From: Pisaster brevispinus
Lineage: Eukaryota > Echinodermata > Asteroidea > Forcipulatida > Asteriidae
Assembly (NCBI GenBank): GCA_023634235.1
Contig: JAMKCF010000007.1
Coordinates: forward strand, 18,296,592-18,360,591
Direction: 5' to 3'
Length of the DNA stretch: 64,000 nt
The position numbers and the translations under genes are program-made. Of the stretch, positions 11,277 through 22,244 are shown in pieces. Every line of letters begins with the position of its first letter. Position 1 is the stretch's first letter. The notes below the pieces were generated by a model. The model was not told the DNA's origin. It worked only from the letters and a program-made list of their open reading frames with translations, and made no database searches.

Positions 11277-11548
11277 ATGTAGCCAACATTTTACCAGCGG
11301 GATAATCTAAGAGTAGACCATTATTCCCAGACCTAAGTTGATACGTAGGTACTTTCCGGATGGAAACAAGATCCTGTAAGTACTTTGGAGAAAGACCATG
11401 AAGAGCTTTAAATGTCAACAAAAGGATTTTAAAATTAATCCTGTATGAAACAGGCAGCCAATGTAATTGACGAAGTACAGGTGTGATGTGCTCAAACCGA
11501 TGTGTATTAGTAACAATTCTGGCTGCGGCATTTTGAACCCTTTGTAAT

Positions 11549-13461
11549 TTAGCTATTTGTGAATTTGGCTATTTGGCTATTACAATAATCAAGGCGACTG
11601 GTCACAAATGCTTGAACTAGTTTTAAAAGAGAGTCTTGTGTTAGGAATCGACTAATGCGTCTGATGTTGTGAATATGGAAGAAAGCTGCTGAGCAAGCCT
11701 TGTTGATGTGGGTGTTCATTGTAAGTTCAGAATCAAACCATGACCCCAAATTACGAACACATGTTGTAGGAAGAGCTTTAGCATCACCAATCATGATGTT
11801 GGAAATTTTAACTTTCTTCAACTGCTGCTTTGATCCAATGATCAAACATTCACTCTTAGCATCATTAATCAGAAGCCGGTCGTGCAACATCCATTGCCTG
11901 ATGTCCCTGATGCAATTTTCTATTACAGTTACAGCAGCTTGACAAGATATATCGTCAGGTCTAAAAGATAGATATAGTTGAGTGTCATCGGCATAACAAT
12001 GAACATCAGGCAGATGATGCTCAATGATGTCAAACAATTCAGAGGCATAGACAATGAATAAAAATGGTCCTAAGCAGGATCCCTGAGGAACACCACAGTT
12101 GATATTGAATTTGTCTGATACGGTACCTTGAATAGATACGCGTGACTTCTATCTGACAAATAAGACGAAAACCAGTCAAGGGCCTTGCCAGTGATTCCAA
12201 ATTTAGACTGCAGACGTTTCAATATAATGACGTGATCAACAGTATCGAACCCTGCACTCAGGTCTAAAAGGACAAGCAGAATAACATGCTGGGAATTCAT
12301 CCTTATCAATAAATCATGTTTAACCTTTATAAGAGCCGTCTCTGTACTGTGATGCTTCCGGTAAGATGATTGGAGAACCGGAAACATGGAATGTTTTGAC
12401 ACGTGACAATAAAGTTGGTCACAAACAGCCCTCTCAGTTAATTTAGAAATAAATTGTATGTTACTGATTGGTCGGTAGTTTTCTAATTTCATATCGAGAT
12501 TGTCTTTTTTTAATAAAGGGCATATTAAAGCTTCTTTCCAGTCGTCAGGAAACGTGCCAGATACTAAAGATGAGTTTATAATTTTAGTAAGTACAGGAAG
12601 CAAAACATCAAGGCACTCACCCACAAGGTTAGTAGGCATAGGATCCAGAGCGCATGATCCCTTAGAAGAATTGACAACAAGCTGTTTTACCTGTGACTCG
12701 GTCAATGGTATGAAACTATCAAACAAGATGCCACTGGACAATGTTTCAGATGTAAAAGAGAATGTTCTGTCAACAGAGGTTGAAACTTCCAAGTCATCAA
12801 GTTTAGCATGAATATTAGATATTTTCTTTACAAAAAAGCTACCCATATCATTAGCAAGAGTCAGTTTATCTTTAAAAGGTGGAAAGAGGACGTCATCACT
12901 ATGCCCAAGCAGCTTTTTAGATGCTCTAAATAATTTCCTCTGGTCGGAACTATTACTTTCGATAAAAGCTTTGTAAAAATTACAGCGAGCTTTGTTGAGA
13001 AGAAAGGTTACCTTATTTCTTATAAGCTTAAAATCTGAAAGATCAGAGGCCATGTTAGTTCGTCGCCACTTCTTTTCTGCACGTCTCCTCATCCTTAAGG
13101 CAGAGTTGATTTCTTTATTAAACCAAGGTAGACGGGGCCTAGCGGTGACCATCTTAGACTTTAATGGGGCATGTGTGTTGAAGGTGCCAGCTAGTGTAGT
13201 GTTGTACGCTTTCGTAAGCTCCTCAAGACCTTGAGGGATGTCCCTGCACAGCCTAGAAGAGACTAAGTCACTTTGCAAGCAGTTAATGTTAATGGATTTA
13301 ATATCCCTATAAACAATTTGTTTAACAGGAAAAGAAGATTTGTTTTGTTTCAAGTTGCAAATAACAGAAAAATGATCAGAGAAAAGATGGTGAGGTGTCG
13401 GAGGGCTGTTAAGCACCGTCTCGGAGTTCCGGGTAATGACAAGATCTAGTGTGTGACCCAT
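11549..13461 (-). pseudogene. LINE reverse transcriptase, frameshifted
   Basis: After the endonuclease end (GHTLDLVITR) the frame holds an RT domain: ALICPLLKKDN, ENYRPISNIQFISKLTERAV, LLDLSAGFDTVDH and LDWFSSYLSDR. Near 12146 one base is missing, and the next frame supplies the GVPQGSCLGP motif and the catalytic CYADDTQLYL (about 11984-11998). The normal motif D-x-S-A-A-F-D reads D-x-S-A-G-F-D, a change beside a catalytic aspartate. The frame closes at 11549 after YCNSQIAK, where a small deletion removed the usual LLYGLP-type text. It cannot be translated through in this copy. Confidence 0.85.
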
Positions 13462-13473
13462 TTCATGTGTAGG

Positions 13474-14121
13474 CTAATTAACATGTTGCTGGAGACCCAT
13501 GGATTCAAGAAGGGCTAAAAAACGTAAAGTGTTTGGATCATCAGAGATGTCAACATGGATATTAAAATCACCAGTTATTAAAACTGGTTCAGAAGATAAA
13601 ATAATGGATTCTAAATAATCGGCAAAATCATTGATAAACCGATTAACTGTACAAGGGTGGCTAGCTGAGTATGGTGGCCTGTAAATGATTACAAGTCGTA
13701 ATTTAAACGAATTAATCCCCACAGACCATTCTGAAAACTCAAATGAATCTACTTCATCTCCAGCAATTTTCTTGACATGCAAATGATCACGAAACAACAA
13801 AGCAGTGCCTCCCCCCAAACGGTTTTTCCGGGGATGATCCAACAATCTAAAACCAGGTGGAGTTGCTTCAACCTTGTGGGCAACATCCATATCAGTAAAC
13901 CAAGTCTCTGTAAGGGCAAACAAATCAGCCTTACTATTAATAGCATTAGAAACAAAATCAGCTGTTTTATTTTTAAGAGATCTGGTATTTAAGCAACAAA
14001 GTTTAAATAGATCATCAGAGGAATCGGCAGGATTTACAACAATATGTTTTTGCATCAAATAATAATAAATGTATAAACCGAACAGGGCCACAAGCAAATA
14101 ATAAGTGGACTTTGCCACCAT
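13474..14121 (-). pseudogene. LINE apurinic-like endonuclease domain
   Basis: 215 codons of the endonuclease/exonuclease/phosphatase fold that nicks target DNA to prime reverse transcription. Visible in order are LCCLNTRSLKNKT, the LTETWF catalytic-glutamate motif, GGGTALLFRD, IIYRPPYS and the ITGDFNIH motif. A TAG stop near 13468 then interrupts the frame. The same frame continues at 13461 with GHTLDLVITR and SDHFSV, the last endonuclease motif, showing that the stop is a mutation and not a natural terminus. The frame begins close to the 5' truncation, so the start shown is only the first available codon. Confidence 0.85.
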
Positions 14122-14130
14122 CTATGACAT

Positions 14131-14660
14131 GGCCAGTAACAATGTACCCAAAGCCATGGGGACCAGTTCACCTGTGACTATACTTTACAGGAGAGTTGTA
14201 AGTCCCCGGTACATTTAACTGAACTCAAGGTAATGACTTGCTACTGTAAAAAGTGGATCACAATCACCTGCATAATAAAATGACAAGAACAGCCATCCAT
14301 TTTTGTCACACTTCTCTTTGGCAAAAGTAGAATTGGTTACACTTCAAACCAGAATTTATTTCAAAAGCACAAAAAAATCAAACAAACACTTATAATTACA
14401 AGATGCACAATCATATGAAAGCACAACTTGTCTTTTATTGAGGGGATTCCTGATTCATCCCTTGTGGGGGCTTGGTCATCTAGTAATTGTTGTCATGTAA
14501 GACAATGATGCTCAATAAATACAGAAATGTTTCAAAGCCAATCTCCCAACAGGATCTCTTCATTGGATCATATCCTTGGGCTTCATACCATTTTACACTG
14601 GAGTGTAGTGTAATTTTGTAATCATTGACAAATTGTGATGTGCCATCAAAAAAAGCACAC
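14131..14660. other. Continuation of the LINE target site; nothing else recognised
   Basis: Begins with the target duplication GACAT and then the sequence that followed the P2X7-like exon before the LINE arrived. A short frame continues to a stop near 14220. The rest is mixed-composition DNA with no motif. Confidence 0.4.
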
Positions 14661-14669
14661 TGGGCCTAA

Positions 14670-14987
14670 AACTTTATCACACGATTTTTGTGAGAGCAAT
14701 GGAATGGTCTTACCAACCAGTCTAATAGCAGTTCTGCGAACGATTCATCTTTATCATGAACTGAGCATGTCAAGACTGCCGTATCCCTCAGAGAAGTCCA
14801 TCTTTCACAATTGGTCTTGCCAATAGTCGACTCCAGAAGGGTCCTTTTCCGCAGCCCTTGACGCAAATTTGTTCTCTTCCGAACTTTATCGGCCAACAGC
14901 TTACGCTTCTAAGCGGATGTTTTACGACGAGGACGTCCCCTAGCTGGTGTTGGAAATGACATGGATGATACGTCCATTGGGTCCATT
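14670..14987 (-). pseudogene. First-exon remnant of a multicopy GRPRR-type protein
   Basis: From ATG near 14987 the minus strand reads MDPMDVSSMSFPTP followed by ARGRPRRKTSA, then a TAG stop. The same frame goes on as KRKLLADKVRKRTNLRQGL, with a WTSLRD segment and ELLLDWL, and meets a GTAAGA donor-like site near 14690. A short acidic/Ser start, a GRPR-K basic stretch, an R-rich helix and a W-x-x-LR segment ending in LLL just before a donor is a layout seen, from memory, in repeated first exons of invertebrate multicopy proteins. Function is unknown. The stop makes this copy a pseudogene. Confidence 0.4.
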
Positions 14988-15299
14988 CTTCAGCTCCACT
15001 TTATACTGACAATAATACTAATAGACAATTTTTGCAACACAGAGGCGAGAAAAACACGACGAAATCACGATCAGACTCATGTCATAATACCGATGTGATG
15101 ATCACGATACACGTACACAAACAGCAATGGGTACCAGACCTTCTTGCATCACACAAAGCGTTAGCGCTAGGTTGGCCCTGCTACAATCCATAAGCCGGAG
15201 GGTCTGCTGGATATACTACGCGTACAAGAGGACCGCCGTGATAGTAATAGTAAATGCTCAGTCGTAGTTCAACAGCTGCGACTGGAAATAAGACTAGCG

Positions 15300-15570
15300 G
15301 AGCATGTCCGCCATTTAGTGGAGTCAACATTTTGACTCTACAAAATGGCGGACCGTTCTTTGTCACAAACGTTAACAAAAACCACACATTTCTAGGACAA
15401 ATTCATGTGGATCATTGTATTCTACTTTTAAAACATCTTTCCAACCATATTCATTTCATAGCAAACGCTTTTTATAGCCCAAACCGCCCGACACGAAGGC
15501 AACGTGTTCCTTTTTATAGCCCAAACCGCCAAACACGAAGACAACGTGTTCCTTTAAAGGGGCACACCGG
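15300..15570 (-). mobile_element. Hairpin-bearing dispersed element remnant with tandem end
   Basis: A near-perfect hairpin, GTCCGCCATTTAGTGGAGTC with its complement, lies at about 15308-15353. It is followed by text whose reverse complement ends GTTGCCTTCGTGTCGGGC and begins AAAGGAACACGTTGCC. I recall a similarly ordered repeat (AAAGGAACACGTTGCC, then an AAAAGCGTTTG block, then AGAATACAATGATCCACA, then a GGCCATTT...GAGTCAAAATTTTGACTC hairpin) as widespread in marine invertebrate genomes, but I cannot name it or verify it here. A ~44-bp segment (TTTTATAGCCCAAACCGCC to CAACGTGTTCC) is duplicated in tandem at 15468-15555. Confidence 0.5.
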
Positions 15571-15858
15571 CTTCGTTGCGCTATTTGGGCTACAAAATAG
15601 GCTAACATATGACTTCAAAGGTCTTCCAGGAATGGAGAAGAACGGTTCCTAAAAGAAACCATCAAATTTTGCCGTTTTCGAGCATTTTTTCAAAAAACGA
15701 AGGTCACGTGATTTATCCGAACCACGAGGGTTTTAGTCTGTACCCCTAGCTATTATCCCCTAACTATTGCAACGTGTTGCCTGCGCTACACACGCGGGAC
15801 GACCACGGGGAATGTTTACCCATACAGCTGCTTCTATGATAGCTGCACAATGTCTACT

Positions 15859-16555
15859 CGTTCCGCTATCGTCTCCCCGACCCTCATAGGTCATCATGTA
15901 CAAAATCCTATTCGAAACTTTTTCCCCTTCACGTTTATGCACCTGGACTTCTCTTTTGAAAACGGAGCTCGCCAAAATTAGGCTCTATGTATTCATTGTT
16001 TTCACAGTGAGCTCGGGGTGGGTCCAGAAAATCCACTCCGCAAAAAAAAGTGCACAAAATGATAAATTCCCATCGTTATTCGAAATTGTCGCCTTCCAAC
16101 AACAAAAATGGCCGCCGTCGCTTGTATCAATGGTATGCTGCGCGCAACGCTGGTTCACAATAACCAACGGTTTACGTATAAAAGATAAGCCATTGATTAT
16201 TGTGGACCAGTGTTGCGTACAGAATACTATTGATTACCAGCTTAAGGCATGTCGTGGACCAGCGTTGCACGCAGCATACCAGTGATACAAGCGACGGCGG
16301 CCATTTTTGTTATCGGAAGGCGACGATTCTGAATAAACAATGGGAATTTATCATTTTTTGCACTTTTTTTTTGCGGAGTGGATTTTCTGGACCCACCCCG
16401 AGCTCACTGTGAAAACAATGAATACATAGAGCCTAAATTTGGCGAGCTCCGTTTTCAAAAGAGAAGTCCAGGTGCATAAACGTGAAGGGGAAAAAGTTTC
16501 GAATAGGATTTTGTACATGATGACCTATGAGGGTCGGGGAGACGATAGCGGAACG
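15859..16555. mobile_element. ~700-bp palindromic MITE-like element
   Basis: The two halves are reverse complements: CGTTCCGCTATCGTCTCC at 15859 mirrors GGAGACGATAGCGGAACG ending at 16555, and ATGGCCGCCGTCGC near 16108 mirrors GCGACGGCGGCCAT near 16291, with the centre near 16205. ORFs here mirror each other and are not genes. No clear target duplication could be read at the ends. Confidence 0.8.
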
Positions 16556-17535
16556 AACCGAATAGTTCTGGGAGTATACAATGTCCACCCCCAAAAAAAA
16601 AATTTTTTGCTGCTTTTGCTGGCTTTCCCTTTGGATTTATCGTGGTTTTTTTTATTTTTACTTTTCGTTGGACCACCTTCTGGGTGTTTTTCCTTGCGAT
16701 GTTTTTTGTACTGATCCTTGAATGTCGAAGAAACGTTCTCCATTGCAAGTAAGTTCGTCCAGTTCGTCGTATTCCTCCATGGTCGTACACAGAATACTGG
16801 TTGGGGTGCGTTTTCGCGGTCGTAACCAATAACTGTTTCAATGGCAAGATCAACCGAAGCAGTTATTGGTTACGACCGCGAGCGGACTTCGACTAGGACT
16901 GACCATAGAGCAAGGAACCTTGCTCTATGGACTGACGTCCGATTATGTCGGGTTTTTTTTATTTACACGTGAATTTGTCAATTTGTGCTTGATGGATATG
17001 AAGTCTGGATCCTCATGCCTCGCTGTTGTTAAAATTAATACATAAACAGAGCACCAGTCTACTTACAACATTGCGCAACATTGTCACGTAAACTTGACAG
17101 TTGCAACGGCTGGAAAAGCGTATAAGCTGACCTTTGACCGCGTTTTGTTTTTTTCACATTTTTCGTTAATTACGTGATATATTGATGATTTTTTTTTACA
17201 ACAACCATTTAAAAATTATTGTCTGTCATTCCACATCACTAAATTAGGTAAACAGTAAGCCGGTGTGTCACTTTAAATGACCACCTCTTCTGAATTGGCT
17301 GGTGTGAGTCGGGTTACCCCTGTGGCTGTGCATGGGTCGTTTCCGATCATGTTTGTCGTTTCCTCTGAAAATCGACCAGCCAACTTTGTTCCCAATTTCG
17401 TTAGTCTGCTTATGTCCTTGCACTGTTAGGGCAAGTCGTCACCGAATAAAAACCCTGTTACGGGCACATGTGGCGAGCAGAGACCGGACAACTGCTAGTT
17501 AAGATCGGGCTTAATCAAATCCCGTCTTCGCATAT
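16556..17535. other. Intergenic stretch with two strong hairpins and a Lys-rich minus-strand frame
   Basis: Two hairpins lie at 16815-16880 and 16903-16930 (separate entry). On the minus strand from about 16783 a frame starts MEEYDELDELTCNGERFFDI and runs about 40 codons to a stop; overlapping it is a lysine-rich frame (KSKNKKNHDKSKGKASKSSK). Either could be a decayed first exon, but nothing confirms translation. No recognisable features were seen in 16990-17535. Confidence 0.35.
16815..16930. repeat. Two adjacent perfect hairpins
   Basis: The first has 21-nt perfect arms at 16815-16835 and 16860-16880 (CGCGGTCGTAACCAATAAC core) around a 24-nt loop. The second is a 28-nt palindrome at 16903-16930, CCATAGAGCAAGG, AA, then its exact complement. 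No T-run follows, and the sequence context is eukaryotic, so these are not bacterial-type terminators. Confidence 0.8.
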
Positions 17536-18347
17536 TCAGCTCCTGGTTGGCGTGTCCAATAATAATAATGGCCACCGCATCCAATAGTTTACTGATTTCA
17601 CCCTTGAAATCACGGTTTCCCTGAGTGGGTGGGTTGGTGGCAGCGGGTCTGGACATAAAGTGAGTTTATTACCCCCAACTACGGGTATAGTTCCTTTAAG
17701 AAGTGCCTGTTGCACCTTCTGGAATTGTATGTCTTGAGAGCGGGTCTTTGGTTTTAGTGAGCTCCATATCTCAGGGTTAACCCGTGTGCACTCCAAATGT
17801 GTGACGTTGGTCGGTCTTTAGATAGCCTTGAGCTTTTCCACGGCCTTGTCCTCCGGCAATTTGTGGCGGACCATTTTATCCACTACCTTAGCCAATTTAT
17901 CTATGACTGCATCGGTGGTCGGTGCATACTCCGCATATTATAGTTTACCAACAACTGATCGTCATGGCATAAGGTTTTTGACCCCTGCTGGCTCTCTTGA
18001 AGGAGCACGTCTATGGCCTTTGAGGCACTCTCTGTATCGGATTCTGAATCCTATGATAGTCTAGGCCGCTTGGCGGGTCGACTGAGAATCACTGTTTGCA
18101 TGTTTTCGATGGCTTCGGCCATACATGCAAGCTTCCCTGAAACATCCGCAAATTCTTGCCGGGAAACCGTGTCTGATGACGGGACAGTTGAGCGCTTAGG
18201 CTTTCGGCCTTTAACTTTCAGCTAGCTCGAAGCTACGCCGATTGATGAATTGTCATCTTGTCCCAATCCCGGGTCTTCCTGGGTATCAATTGCACCCGAT
18301 GGGCCAGCCATCAACTCAAGGAAATCTGGTTCGTCAAAGCTGTCCAT
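17536..18347 (-). pseudogene. DIRS-type retroelement gag remnant
   Basis: Minus-strand gag-like protein, starting MDSFDEPDFLELMAGPSGA and continuing through KGRKPKRSTVPSSDTVSRQE, AIENMQTVILSRPAKRPR and SESDTES to VNPEIWSSLKPKTRS and FQKVQQALLKGTIPVVGG. It contains at least two in-frame stops (near 18222 and 18052) and one frameshift. It aligns in order with the gag at 52752-53420 (there: QIQTVILSEP, SDESDS, KAIDAI, LVNPEVWNTS), so both belong to one family. No RT follows it on this strand within the adjoining sequence. DIRS gag proteins coat element RNA; this one is inactive. Confidence 0.7.
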
Positions 18348-18551
18348 GGTGCAAAGTGCCAACATATACCCGTAGTTGTACGGAGTATGGAATTCAATGT
18401 ACATACTCTGGCAAAGAAAATGTATTGGGGTGCACTGGGCGTGGTGGGGCATTTATACCAGGAACATCTTTTCATGTTCTCTCAAATGTGACTAATTACT
18501 CCGGTGGAAAAAGTAATCTCATGTAAGTCCGAAGTGGAGGTGATGACGAGG

Positions 18552-19908
18552 TGGAACTTACAGTTTTAGGGCTACATTTATTTCAGGCGACATTAAGGTA
18601 CAACTTTAGGGCTACGTTTAGGTCAGGCGACAATTTTGTACAATTTTTAGACTATATTTAGGTAAGGGCTACAATGCCATACTTTGGGGGCTACATTTGA
18701 TCCAACGACATTAAGGTACAACTTTGAGCTACTTTTAATTTGAGCGGCTTTCCGGAACAACTTTAGAGCTACATTAGGTTGGGCGACATATAGGTAAAAC
18801 TTTGGTGCTACATTGAGGTTGGGCGACATTTAGTTTTAAATTTGGGATACAATTTTGGTTTTGGTGAAATGTTTGTACAACTTTCGGGAAACTTTTAGGT
18901 CGGTTGACAATTTTTACAGCTTTAGGGCTACATATAGGTCGGGAAAATGTCTGGTACAAGTTTGGGGAAACATTTAAGTCAGGGTGACATTAATATACAA
19001 TTTGGGACTACATTTTGGATTGAGCGACATTTTAGTAAAGTTTTGGGGCTACATTTATTTCAGGCGACATTTAGTTATAACTTTAGGGCTACTTTTAGGT
19101 CGGGCGTTAAATTTTTGTGCAATTTAAGTAAAGGCGACATCTACATACTTTGGGGGCTACATTTAGGTCCAACTACATTTAGCAAAAATTGTGGGGCTAC
19201 ATTTAAGGTCGGGCGACATTTTGGTGCACTTTTGGGACTATATTTAGATAAGGGCGACATTAACATACTTTGGGGCAACAATTAGTTCTAACGACATTTA
19301 GGTACAACTTTTTTTTTCAGGCGACATTTTTGTGCAATTTTGGGACTATATTTAGGTTAGGGCAACATATTCATACTTTGGGGGATACATTTGGGTCCAA
19401 CGACATTTAGGTACAACTACTGGGCTATATTTAGGCTTGGCGAGATTTATGTACAATTTTCGGGGCTACATTTATTTCAGGCGACATTTAGGTCGTTATG
19501 GGGCTACATTGCAGACGGGTGACATTTAGGTGCAACTTCAGGGCTACATTTAAGACAGGCGAGATTCAGGTACAACTTTGGGGCTACATTTAGGTCGGGC
19601 GACATTTTAGGTACAACTACTAGGCTAAATTTAGGCTGGGGCGAAATTTATGTACAATTTAAGGGCTACATTTATACCAGGGTGACATTATGGTACAACT
19701 TTGAGGCTATATTTAAGTTGGGCGGCTTTTGGAACAACTTTGGAGCTACACTAGGTAAGGCGACATTTAGGTAAAACTTTGGGGCTACGTTGAGGTCGGG
19801 GCGACATTTAGGTACAACTTTGGGGGTCATTTAGGTTGGGCGACATTTTGGTACATTTTTAGGGCTATATTCAGTCGGATGACATTAAGGTAGAACTTCA
19901 GGGCTAAA
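18552..19908 (-). repeat. 40-bp-type minisatellite, block B
   Basis: Tandem copies on the minus strand of the ACCTAAATGTAGCCCCAAAG / CCTAAATGTCGCCCGACC unit, moderately diverged. The array is interrupted at 19909 by an LTR and resumes at 48585: the words CTTCAGGGCTA at the left edge and TTAAGACGGGCGAGA at the right edge are contiguous in an intact unit at 19541-19566. Block B and block C are therefore one original array. Confidence 0.85.
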
Positions 19909-20343
19909 TGTAGAGACACGGGAAGAAGCCCGGTCCTCTATTTTAAAAGAACGAGGATTCACCAGAATACAATAACAGCAACAAATTCCTTATGAGGACG
20001 TGTAAAATATAAAATAATCTCCGGTACTGATTTTAATCCTCCAATACTATAGCACTAACACACAATACACAACTAATATAGCACAACACAGTCACTTGTC
20101 TAAAGGGCCAAAGGTCAACCACGAGGCTGGCTACATACAACTTGCAAGTTTACAGTACAGTATCCGATCAGCCCTAAAATAATAACAACAATTCTCTCAT
20201 AAAAGGATGGTCAAATACCAAGCAATACCTACAGACACCTCCACAATTCTAACCCTCCCCAGATAAATGATTTTTGGAGCATGACCAGAGCCATGCTCCC
20301 TACAAAAATAGAGAGAAATACCACTCAAATAAAATGTGCCCTC
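19909..20343 (-). repeat. LTR, 3' portion (minus strand), split by palindrome 2
   Basis: Reverse complement of the 3' part of the solo LTR at 25034-25587, from TGTAGAGACACGGGAAG inward through CTCGTTCTTT..., GGCTGGCTACATA and the GGAGCATGACCAGAGCCATG block. It ends at CTCTCTTGCTCA, where palindrome 2 begins. The remaining 5' part lies at 48464-48584. No internal retrotransposon region is attached, so this was already a solo LTR. Confidence 0.75.
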
Positions 20344-21420
20344 TCTTGCTCAAGGGTCATTCCGTGCCAACTAACCTGATGGGTCGGCAGGCTCCGTCTC
20401 AGATTTTGCTTTTAAAAAAATTAAACAATCCCCTATGGGTGCCATGAACACACAAACAATTTTAGAATCCTACTCCTCAACATTTTTTAGATATGACCCC
20501 CTAAAAAAATTAAGCCCCGCCCCTTCAAATTGACTTTTTGTGATTTCGGCATTTTTAGAGGTCTGTATCTACAAAAGGAGATAACACATATAGCTACAAA
20601 TTAATTTTAAGGGTATCTGGTATTCCATCAACTAAATTATACTGTCAGAAGTAGCACAAGTCATTTGTTTATCACGGTGTAGGTCTTTAAAAACGGACAT
20701 TTTAGCCTGCGTGATGACTTTTCGTCATTTCTGAGACCCCCTAGTGCCCAATTTATTGAAATGTCCGATTGCTTTTATATTACATTTGGTTATAAACTAG
20801 GTCCAATGTGTGACCTGATATGATGATAGACCAATCACGCCTTTGATGGGTACTTGGCAGGGGTCTGAATATGGGTGCACCTTTAAAAATGCCGAAAAAT
20901 GCCTTTTTCAAGTGGTTATTTGACAACGTGGGATATTACTGAAAAATTTACAAATTTTTCCCAATAACACTTTGTATCCAGTCTACTTGTGTGAGCAAAA
21001 AAAAAAACGTTTTTAACTCCTTCACGTAAAAAAAAGTGAATATGCCTAGATTAAGGTATTTGCTGTGTATGCAATTTAGTGACAGCACTTGTTTACAAAA
21101 GAGCCACAGAGCCAATACTTCTGCAGGCATGGTCTGTACACTATGGAAGCGTAGTGCCGCCACATGAATAAAAAAAATCCCGCTCTTATCATGTACGTAC
21201 ACAATAACTATCATGTACGTACATGATACATACATTATATCTATGTGTACACAATAACTCCAGACTTAATATCATGTACATAGACGTTAACTGTCAGGTT
21301 CGTACATAATAATTACCGTGTACGTACATGACAATTATCATGTATGTGTACGTACACGATAATTATCCTGTATGTGTACTTACATGATAATTGTGATGTA
21401 CGTACACGATCCTCTTCAGA
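20344..21420 (+). mobile_element. Giant palindrome 2, left arm
   Basis: Starts AGGGTCATTCCGTGCCAAC and follows palindrome 1 (5962-7400) throughout: the GGGCATTTTTAGAGG-like block, AAGCCCCGCCCCTTCAAAT, the GGGGTCTGAAT block, and the GTACGTACATGAT words at 21180-21410. Its mirror image is at 47937-48463, 27 kb away, with later insertions between. The junctions GCTCA|AGGGTCAT and TATGACCCT|CATAG define both ends; the target duplication is short (CA, possibly CTCA). Confidence 0.75.
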
Positions 21421-21429
21421 CCCTCCAGG

Positions 21430-22244
21430 AAATGGGCAATACTCTAGTCTACAGTAGGTTTTTGCCTTTTTCCCCCATAATTCCGCCCAGGAATTTTTTT
21501 TAAAAATTCAACTTTTGGGCAGTCCACCATCAAATTATTTGCACAGGGTAGAGTTCATTCACCTTGAAAATCTCAATACAAATCCTGCGGTCGGGAGGGC
21601 TGCCATCTGTTTGTACACATAAATCTTGGCAAAGTCTCAAGGGATAGGGTACTTGGTACAACCATCAGCCATTCTGTATTGTAGCTATCAGAGGAAGCCT
21701 GTGTGAGACTGGTTGACCTTTATCAAGGTAACAGACACCATGCTAACCCAAACATCCACATGTGTGTGGGGCCGGGGGGGAGGGGTAGTAGATTCCCAAA
21801 AACCTTCTTTAAACTATAGTTAGTGCCACGCAAAACAGTATGCATTCGGAAGTATGCATTAGGCCTGTATTTAGCAAAATAATTTACCAAAATAACATTG
21901 GAAATGATTTTTTTTACAATTATTATGACTGAAAACATCTACAAACCCTCTGAAAGGTCTTGGGATTGATAAAAATGGGTTTATAGCTTTATTCCCGGGT
22001 GTGGTAAGATTTCACCAAACCTACTACAAACTGTAGTAGTGCACTTGTCATACAGTCACATGTTACGTAACTTTCGACCTCCAGGGACCAAAATAACATT
22101 GGAAATGATTTTTTTTACAATTATTATGACTGAAAACATCTACAAACCCTCTGAAAGGTCTTGGGATTGATAATAATGGGTTTATAGCTTTAATCCCGGG
22201 TGTGGTAAGATTTCACCAAACCTACTACAAACTGTAGTAGTGCA
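21430..22244. repeat. 157-bp direct duplication within an unassigned segment
   Basis: ACCAAAATAACATTGGAAAT to GTAGTAGTGCAC occurs at about 21886-22044 and again at about 22086-22244, offset exactly 200 bp with a 43-bp spacer. The copies differ at only a few bases (AAAAATGGG/ATAATGGG, TATTCC/TAATCC). The segment from 21430 to 21885 has no counterpart in palindrome 1, so it entered or arose in palindrome 2. No ORF with a motif was seen. Confidence 0.7.

Larger units (their letters stand above)
10783..14125 (-). mobile_element. L2/CR1-like non-LTR retrotransposon, nearly complete ORF2, defective
   Basis: Minus-strand element of about 3.3 kb with endonuclease and reverse transcriptase. Its 3' end carries a GGGGCGCAATATAAATTG-like tail and an (ATT)n run (10783-10812). 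The 5-bp duplication GACAT is at 10778-10782 and 14126-14130. It has one in-frame stop (TAG near 13468), one single-base deletion near 12146 and a small deletion near 11550. No ORF1 is present, so it is 5'-truncated. The tail type suggests the L2/CR1 group; the exact clade is not resolved. It landed in the P2X7-like exon. Confidence 0.85.

Noticed and set aside
20344..20363. Assignment of the palindromes to Kolobok on the AGGG start
   Set aside because: Kolobok elements duplicate TTAA; the flanks here are CA or CTCA, and no transposase supports it.
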